5,037 nucleotides of DNA from assembly GCA_026984715.1 (NCBI GenBank), contig JALSRO010000054.1:1-5037 (forward strand), in the 5' to 3' direction. This document shows, piece after piece, positions 1 to 5,037 of this stretch. A model generated the notes under the pieces. It had not been told where the DNA came from. It did not search any database and worked only from the letters and a program-made list of their open reading frames with translations. Numbering within the stretch: the first letter of the stretch is position 1; each line of letters starts with the position of its first letter. Made by a program: the position numbers and the translations under genes. This DNA comes from Chromatiales bacterium. Lineage in GTDB: Bacteria > Pseudomonadota > Gammaproteobacteria > Thiohalospirales > Thiohalospiraceae.

Positions 1-106
1 CTCGATTCCAGGCGGATTGCCCAGCCCTGTCGGTGGTGGCCGGTTCCGGCTGCTTCGATGTAGTATCATACCCGCAGATAGAAAATAGAACACAGGAAAT
101 GCTCCG
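1..106. other. Upstream spacer of the symporter gene, no supported gene
   Basis: Short reading frames run in from the left edge on both strands, but none gives a recognisable protein. One + frame stops at TAG 61-63. A - strand frame could start at 69 and run off the edge, but it has no good ribosome binding site. A small inverted repeat (GCCG at 39-42 and CGGC at 47-50, loop GTTC) has no T-run after it, so it is not a convincing terminator. TATCAT at 64-69 matches a -10 box at 5 of 6 positions, but no acceptable -35 box sits 16-18 bases upstream. The symporter promoter is therefore uncertain. Confidence 0.4.
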
Positions 107-1423
107 ATGCCGCACTCAGCCAACAACAATATGACCACCAAAATATTGATCTGGATGGTTGCGGGTTTGATCGTCGGGTCGCTCATCAATATCCTCGCCG
201 GGGAGAGCGGGTTTGTCCAGGATTATCTCGTCGATGGCCTGTTTCATGTGGTGGGCGCGCTATTCATCAATGCGCTGAAGATGCTCGTGGTGCCACTGGT
301 CACTTTTTCGCTGATCAGCGGGGTGTGCGGTATCGGGGACATCGGCACTCTGGGGAGGGTAGGGGTGCGGGCTTTCGGGCTGTTTATGTTGACTACCGCT
401 CTGGCGATTACCCTGGCGATAACTGTGGCGGTTGTGGTGGCTCCGGGAGAGGGGTTCGATATGCGGATGATGGGGCACGCCGGCTTTACTCCTCCCCCTG
501 CTCCGCCCCTGAGCCAGGTGATCATCGATCTGATTCCTACCAACCCGGTAGCAGCCTATGCCAACGGCAATATGTTGCAGATCATCTTTTTCACCATTCT
601 GTTCGCTATCTGCCTTCTGATGATCGGGGAGCGGGGTCGCTCGATTTCGGAGGGAGCGGAGAAGATGAATGATGTGATGATGGAGGTGGTCAACCTTGTA
701 ATGCATGTGGCGCCTGTCGGGGTGTTTGCCCTGATGGCCAAAACCTTTGCGCAGCAGGGCCTTGGGTTGATTCTGCCGATGATCAGCTACTTTGGTGTGG
801 TGGCGCTGGTGTTGCTCCTGCACATGACCGGTACCCTGATGCTGCTGCTGAAACTGCTGGGCAGGGTCAGTCCCCTGATGTTTCTGCGAAAGATGCGTAC
901 CGTTCAGGTGTTCGCCTTCAGTACCTCCAGCTCCAATGCCACCATTCCGGTAACGCTGCGGGCGGTGGAGAAGCGTTTGGGAGTCGATAACTCCACCGCT
1001 TCTTTTGTGGTGCCTTTTGGCGCCACTATCAACATGGATGGAACCGCCATCATGCAGGGGGTGGCTACAGTATTCATCGCCAATGTATATGGTATCGAAC
1101 TGGGTATCGGCGGATATCTCACGGTAATCGGAATGGCGGTTCTGGCCTCTATCGGGACGGCGGGTGTGCCTGGTGTCGGACTGATTATGCTGGCGATGGT
1201 TTTCAACCAGGTTGGATTGCCGGTCGAAGGGATCGGCCTGATCATGGGCGTCGATCGCCTGCTGGACATGATGCGCACCGCTGTCAACGTAACCGGAGAT
1301 GCCGCAGTCACCACTATCGTCGCCCGGGCCGAGGATGAGCTTTCGCTGGGGACATACTACGATCCTGCAGCCGGCCACATGGAGGAGGTTCACCTGCCCC
1401 ATGAAGCGGCGTCGGAGGAGTGA
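107..1423 (+). CDS. Dicarboxylate/amino acid:cation symporter (DAACS family, GltP/Glt-Ph-like)
   Basis: Inner-membrane secondary transporter that takes up an acidic amino acid or dicarboxylate, probably with Na+ (known for the family). At 438 residues it is full length, with the expected eight membrane segments and two re-entrant hairpins. Landmarks seen: the TM2 stretch around LVVPLVTFSLISGV (60-73); the serine-rich hairpin 1 tip FSTSSSNATIPVT (271-283); the TM7 motif NMDGT (309-313); hairpin 2 with ASIGTAGVPG (347-356); and TM8 with D387, R390, N394 and D398 in the spacing D-x2-R-x3-N-x3-D. These align with Glt-Ph D394, R397, N401 and D405. The arginine normally binds a side-chain carboxylate, so glutamate, aspartate or a C4-dicarboxylate is more likely than a neutral amino acid. 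The start at 107 has AGGAA at 94-98, eight bases upstream. An in-frame ATG at 131 has no such site. The tail after about residue 408 is acidic and probably cytoplasmic. Exact substrate and gene symbol cannot be read from sequence. Confidence 0.95.
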   Translation: MPHSANNNMTTKILIWMVAGLIVGSLINILAGESGFVQDYLVDGLFHVVGALFINALKMLVVPLVTFSLISGVCGIGDIGTLGRVGVRAFGLFMLTTALAITLAITVAVVVAPGEGFDMRMMGHAGFTPPPAPPLSQVIIDLIPTNPVAAYANGNMLQIIFFTILFAICLLMIGERGRSISEGAEKMNDVMMEVVNLVMHVAPVGVFALMAKTFAQQGLGLILPMISYFGVVALVLLLHMTGTLMLLLKLLGRVSPLMFLRKMRTVQVFAFSTSSSNATIPVTLRAVEKRLGVDNSTASFVVPFGATINMDGTAIMQGVATVFIANVYGIELGIGGYLTVIGMAVLASIGTAGVPGVGLIMLAMVFNQVGLPVEGIGLIMGVDRLLDMMRTAVNVTGDAAVTTIVARAEDELSLGTYYDPAAGHMEEVHLPHEAASEE

Positions 1424-1440
1424 TACAGACAGATTGTATC
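1422..1440. repeat. Inverted repeat at the symporter stop codon
   Basis: GATACA (1422-1427) and TGTATC (1435-1440) are perfect complements around a 7-base loop, and the stem overlaps the TGA stop. The stem is only 6 bp, AT-rich, and has no T-run after it, so it is a weak terminator at best. It could act as a 3'-end mRNA stem, or be chance. Confidence 0.3.
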
Positions 1441-1458
1441 CGACTCCCTCACGCTTTT

Positions 1459-1477
1459 CCCGGCATCTGTAGCCGGG
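1459..1477. repeat. GC-rich inverted repeat in the symporter-rtcB gap
   Basis: CCCGGC (1459-1464) and GCCGGG (1472-1477) form a perfect 6 bp GC stem around a 7-base loop. A TTTT run lies before it on the + strand and only TTGAT follows. It is therefore not a standard intrinsic terminator for the + strand. On the - strand the corresponding run is A, so it is not one there either. It may protect the 3' end of the symporter mRNA. Confidence 0.35.
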
Positions 1478-1535
1478 TTGATACCCTCAATCTACGACCA
1501 GATATATGTCCAGTTTATTCGGGAGGCAGCCCGGT

Positions 1536-1576
1536 TCCTGCCTGGCCGAATGGGATTCACATGGCAGGAGATTTTT
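1536..1576 (+). terminator. Candidate intrinsic terminator after the symporter gene
   Basis: TCCTGCC (1536-1542) pairs perfectly with GGCAGGA (1563-1569). The 20-base interval contains a second small stem, GAAT (1548-1551) with ATTC (1555-1558) around GGG. The outer stem is followed at once by G and then ATTTTT (1571-1576). A GC-rich stem followed by a T-run is the usual shape of a Rho-independent terminator, although the interior is longer and looser than typical. It lies about 110-150 bases after the symporter stop and before the rtcB promoter, which suits the end of the first transcription unit. Confidence 0.42.
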
Positions 1577-1645
1577 CGCCGGATGCGGGCGGTTACAGTG
1601 GTTCTTCGCCGTTCTTTGCTGCGAACCGGCATGTGGCGGCTGAAC

Positions 1646-1674
1646 GTGACATACTTTGTTCTCCGGTCAATAAT
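1646..1674 (+). promoter_or_regulatory. Probable sigma70-type promoter of rtcB-polX
   Basis: GTGACA (1646-1651) matches TTGACA at 5 of 6 positions. After exactly 17 bases, AATAAT (1669-1674) matches TATAAT at 5 of 6. Transcription would start near 1681, giving a leader of about 30 bases to the chosen rtcB start at 1711. The distal in-frame ATG at 1687 would have almost no leader. E. coli rtcBA is instead driven by sigma54 with RtcR. None of the three TGGC sites in this gap has a GC at the GG-N10-GC spacing, so sigma54 control is not supported here. Confidence 0.6.
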
Positions 1675-1698
1675 TGAAACAGAGCCATGGGATCACCC

Positions 1699-1704
1699 GA
1701 GGAG
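1699..1704 (+). promoter_or_regulatory. Ribosome binding site that decides the rtcB start
   Basis: GAGGAG at 1699-1704 lies six bases before the ATG at 1711, close to ideal. It falls inside the reading frame opened by the upstream ATG at 1687, which has no comparable site. This favours the shorter, 476-residue protein. Confidence 0.75.
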
Positions 1705-1710
1705 AACGGC

Positions 1711-3141
<1,431 letters not shown>

Positions 3142-3148
3142 TTTCACC

Positions 3149-4876
3149 ATGCCGGTTCACAACGCCGATATTGCCGATATCTTCGATGAGATCGCCGATC
3201 TGCTGGAGATAGAGGACGCCAACCCGTTTCGCGTCCGGGCCTATCGGAATGCGGCCCGTACCCTGCGCGGGACCGGCAGGGAGGTGAGGACACTGCTCGC
3301 GCAGGGTGAAGACCTTACCCGTCTTCCCGGTATCGGGCACGATCTGGCCGCCAAGATCGAGGAGATTGTCGAGACCGGCCACACCGCCATGCTTGACAAG
3401 CTGCACAAACGGCTGCCACCGGATCTGAGCGAGCTGCTCAAGATTCCGGGTCTTGGTCCCAAGCGGGTCAAGGCGCTCTATCACGAACTGGATATCCACA
3501 CCCTGGAGCAGCTGCACCGCGCGGCCCGCGATGGCCGTCTGCGCGAACTGCCGGGGTTTGGTCTCAAGACGGAGCAGCGTATCCTGCACGCCATCGAGAG
3601 CAGGGTCGGCAGCAGCGAACGTTTCAAGCTGGCGCTGGCAGCGCAGTATGCCGAACCGCTGGTGGAATACCTGCGTGCTGTTCCCGGAGTGAGCCGGGTA
3701 GTCATCGCCGGGAGCTATCGTCGTGCCCGGGAGACAGTCGGTGATATCGATATCTTGGTCACGGCAGATTCTGGCAGCCCGGTCATGCAACGCTTCACCG
3801 GCTACGATGAGGTAAGGGAGATCGTTTCCCGGGGGCCGACCCGGGCGACGGTGATTCTGCGCTGTGGTCTGCAGGTGGATATGCGTCTGGTTGGGGAGGA
3901 GAACTACGGTGCGGCGTTGCACTATTTCACCGGCAGCAAGGCACACAACATCGCCATCCGCACCCTGGCACGGCAGCGGGGGTTGAAGATCAACGAGTAT
4001 GGCGTTTTCAGGGGAAGCGAAAGGGTGGCGGGCGCTACCGAAACGTCGGTGTTCAAATCGGTGGGATTACCCTGCATTCCCCCCGAGCTGCGGGAAAACC
4101 GCGGCGAGATCGAAGCAGCCAGGAAGGGGTTGCTGCCGGAGCTGGTGAAGCTGGCCGACCTGAAAGGGGATCTGCACGCCCACACGGTCGCCACCGATGG
4201 CCACAACAGCATCGAACAGATGGCGCAGGCGGCACGGTCACGCGGCTTCGAATATCTAGCCATAACCGAACATTCACGGCGTCTTACCGTTGCCCGTGGT
4301 TTGACACCGGAGCGGCTGCTCAAACAGATGGACGAGATCGACCGGCTCAATGAGGAGCTCGAGGGGATCACCCTGCTCAAGGGGATCGAGGTGGACATCC
4401 TGGAGGATGGCCGTCTGGACCTGCCAGACGATATTCTCGGCCAACTCGATCTGGTAGTGGCCGCGGTGCACAGCAGATTCAATCTCAGCCGGCGCAGGCA
4501 GACCGAACGCATTCTGCGAGCCATGGATCACCCCCATTTCACCCTGCTTGCCCATCCCGGCGGACGTCTGATCCAGCAGCGAGAGCCATACGATGTGGAC
4601 ATGCTGCGCATCATCCGCCACGCCCGCCGCCGAGGCTGTTTTCTGGAACTCAACGCCCACCCCGAGCGGCTCGATCTGCTGGACAGCTACTGCCGCCTTG
4701 CCAGGGATGAAGGGGTGCTGATCAGTATCAACTCCGACGCCCACAGCACCATGGATTTCGACAACCTGAAATATGGGGTAGGGCAGGGGCGTCGTGGCTG
4801 GCTGGAGAAAAAGGATGTACTCAACACGCGGCCGCTGGGCAAGCTCAGGGGACTGCTAAAGCGAACGATGCAGTAA
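3149..4876 (+). CDS. polX: DNA polymerase/3'-5' exonuclease PolX
   Basis: Cytoplasmic DNA repair enzyme. Bacterial PolX fills short gaps and has a 3'-5' exonuclease in a separate C-terminal PHP domain (known for Bacillus subtilis PolX). At 575 residues it has the usual length. The N-terminal DNA-binding region (about 1-150) carries helix-hairpin-helix signatures LPGIG (59-63), IPGLGP (99-104) and LPGFGLK (134-140). The polymerase palm has GSYRR (188-192), then GDID with D199 and D201, and VDMRLV with D244, which makes the complete carboxylate triad. TGSKAHN (261-267) is the following nucleotide-binding motif. The PHP domain (about 338-575) has H343 and H345 (DLHAHT), D350, H375 (TEHS), E414 (GIEVDIL), H441 (AVHS), H469 (AHPGG), and D530 and H532 (NSDAHS). 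All nine expected metal ligands are present, so both activities should be intact. It follows rtcB by 7 bases. No convincing terminator follows it. Confidence 0.97.
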   Translation: MPVHNADIADIFDEIADLLEIEDANPFRVRAYRNAARTLRGTGREVRTLLAQGEDLTRLPGIGHDLAAKIEEIVETGHTAMLDKLHKRLPPDLSELLKIPGLGPKRVKALYHELDIHTLEQLHRAARDGRLRELPGFGLKTEQRILHAIESRVGSSERFKLALAAQYAEPLVEYLRAVPGVSRVVIAGSYRRARETVGDIDILVTADSGSPVMQRFTGYDEVREIVSRGPTRATVILRCGLQVDMRLVGEENYGAALHYFTGSKAHNIAIRTLARQRGLKINEYGVFRGSERVAGATETSVFKSVGLPCIPPELRENRGEIEAARKGLLPELVKLADLKGDLHAHTVATDGHNSIEQMAQAARSRGFEYLAITEHSRRLTVARGLTPERLLKQMDEIDRLNEELEGITLLKGIEVDILEDGRLDLPDDILGQLDLVVAAVHSRFNLSRRRQTERILRAMDHPHFTLLAHPGGRLIQQREPYDVDMLRIIRHARRRGCFLELNAHPERLDLLDSYCRLARDEGVLISINSDAHSTMDFDNLKYGVGQGRRGWLEKKDVLNTRPLGKLRGLLKRTMQ

Positions 4877-4904
4877 CTGTAAAACTTCCCGTTGTTCCGG
4901 TGGT

Positions 4905-4932
4905 TTGATACCCTTGCTCATCATATTATTCT
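4905..4932 (+). promoter_or_regulatory. Possible promoter before trpF
   Basis: TTGATA (4905-4910) matches a -35 box at 5 of 6 positions. After 16 bases TATTCT (4927-4932) matches a -10 box at 4 of 6. An overlapping TATTAT (4924-4929) matches better, but its 13-base spacing is too short. Transcription would start near 4939-4940, about 25 bases before the trpF start. The polX-trpF spacer (4877-4964) shows no clear hairpin with a T-run, so read-through from polX is also possible. Confidence 0.4.
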
Positions 4933-4964
4933 GCAGGGTGCCACCGACTATTCAAATGAGAGCC

Positions 4965-5037
4965 ATGAGAGCCCGGACCCGGGTAAAGATATGCGGAATC
5001 ACCCGCCCGGAAGATGGCATCGCCGCCGCGCAGGCCG
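4965..5037 (+). CDS. trpF: Phosphoribosylanthranilate isomerase TrpF, N-terminal fragment cut by the window edge
   Basis: TrpF converts N-(5-phosphoribosyl)anthranilate to CdRP in tryptophan biosynthesis. Only 24 codons are visible, but they read MRARTRVKICGITRPEDGI and then alanine-rich helix residues. This is the hallmark first beta-strand and loop of TrpF, with RVKICGITR at 6-14. C10 in the CGIT motif corresponds to the catalytic general-base cysteine of the family. An in-frame ATG at 4956 would add three residues and has no ribosome binding site. The chosen ATG at 4965 has only a short GAG (4958-4960) four bases upstream, so the start is not certain. The rest of the gene lies outside the window. 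trpF commonly sits before trpB and trpA, so a trp cluster probably continues to the right. Confidence 0.9.
   Translation, partial: MRARTRVKICGITRPEDGIAAAQA

Noticed and set aside
260..1402. 380-residue open frame on the - strand, opposite the symporter
   Set aside because: It is codon-in-register with the symporter. In that register an antisense stop needs a sense TTA, CTA or TCA codon, which this genome rarely uses, so long antisense frames stay open by default. Its protein is rich in His, Gln and Arg with no recognisable domain.
1562..1580. TGGCAGG-like sequence as a sigma54 promoter for rtcB
   Set aside because: The required GG-N10-GC spacing is not met: the next suitable GC is 13 bases away. 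The same is true of the other TGGC sites in the gap.
1687..1710. Upstream ATG at 1687 as the rtcB start
   Set aside because: It has no ribosome binding site, would leave almost no leader after the predicted promoter, and shifts the catalytic residues out of step with archaeal RtcB numbering.
4956..4964. ATG at 4956 as the trpF start
   Set aside because: It is in frame, but it has no Shine-Dalgarno-like sequence and adds residues before the usual TrpF N-terminus. It remains possible.

Overview
This 5 kb window is ordinary bacterial chromosome. All recognisable genes lie on the + strand, there is little intergenic space, and the codon use is that of a moderately GC-rich genome that rarely uses TTA, CTA and TCA codons. 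No mobile element, CRISPR array, tRNA or rRNA is visible. The gene set suggests a proteobacterium, perhaps a gammaproteobacterium. That guess rests on general character, not on a diagnostic marker, so it is weak.

Layout from left to right. Positions 1-106 are a leader or upstream spacer with no gene I can support. Positions 107-1423 encode a full-length sodium-coupled acidic amino acid or dicarboxylate symporter of the DAACS (SLC1-type) family. Positions 1424-1710 are a non-coding gap. It holds several inverted repeats, one of which looks like an intrinsic terminator (1536-1576), and then a good sigma70-type promoter (1646-1674) pointing at the next gene. Positions 1711-3141 encode an RtcB RNA ligase of the long, archaeal-like type with all catalytic residues in place. 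Seven bases later, 3149-4876 encodes a full-length bacterial PolX: a family X DNA polymerase fused to a PHP 3'-5' exonuclease. After an 88-base spacer with a possible promoter, the window ends inside the first 24 codons of trpF, a tryptophan biosynthesis gene, starting at 4965.

rtcB and polX form a tight two-gene operon, and the ribosome binding site of polX lies in the last sense codons of rtcB. RtcB seals 3'-phosphate (or 2',3'-cyclic phosphate) ends to 5'-hydroxyl ends. PolX fills short DNA gaps and trims 3' ends. A shared role in repairing broken nucleic-acid ends is the most interesting functional idea here, but it is an inference. The transporter seems to be a separate transcription unit, and trpF probably starts another one, although no strong terminator separates it from polX. 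I found no clearly novel system. The points worth a second look are the rtcB-polX pairing, the absence of an archease gene beside an archaeal-like RtcB, and the mutually exclusive hairpins upstream of rtcB.
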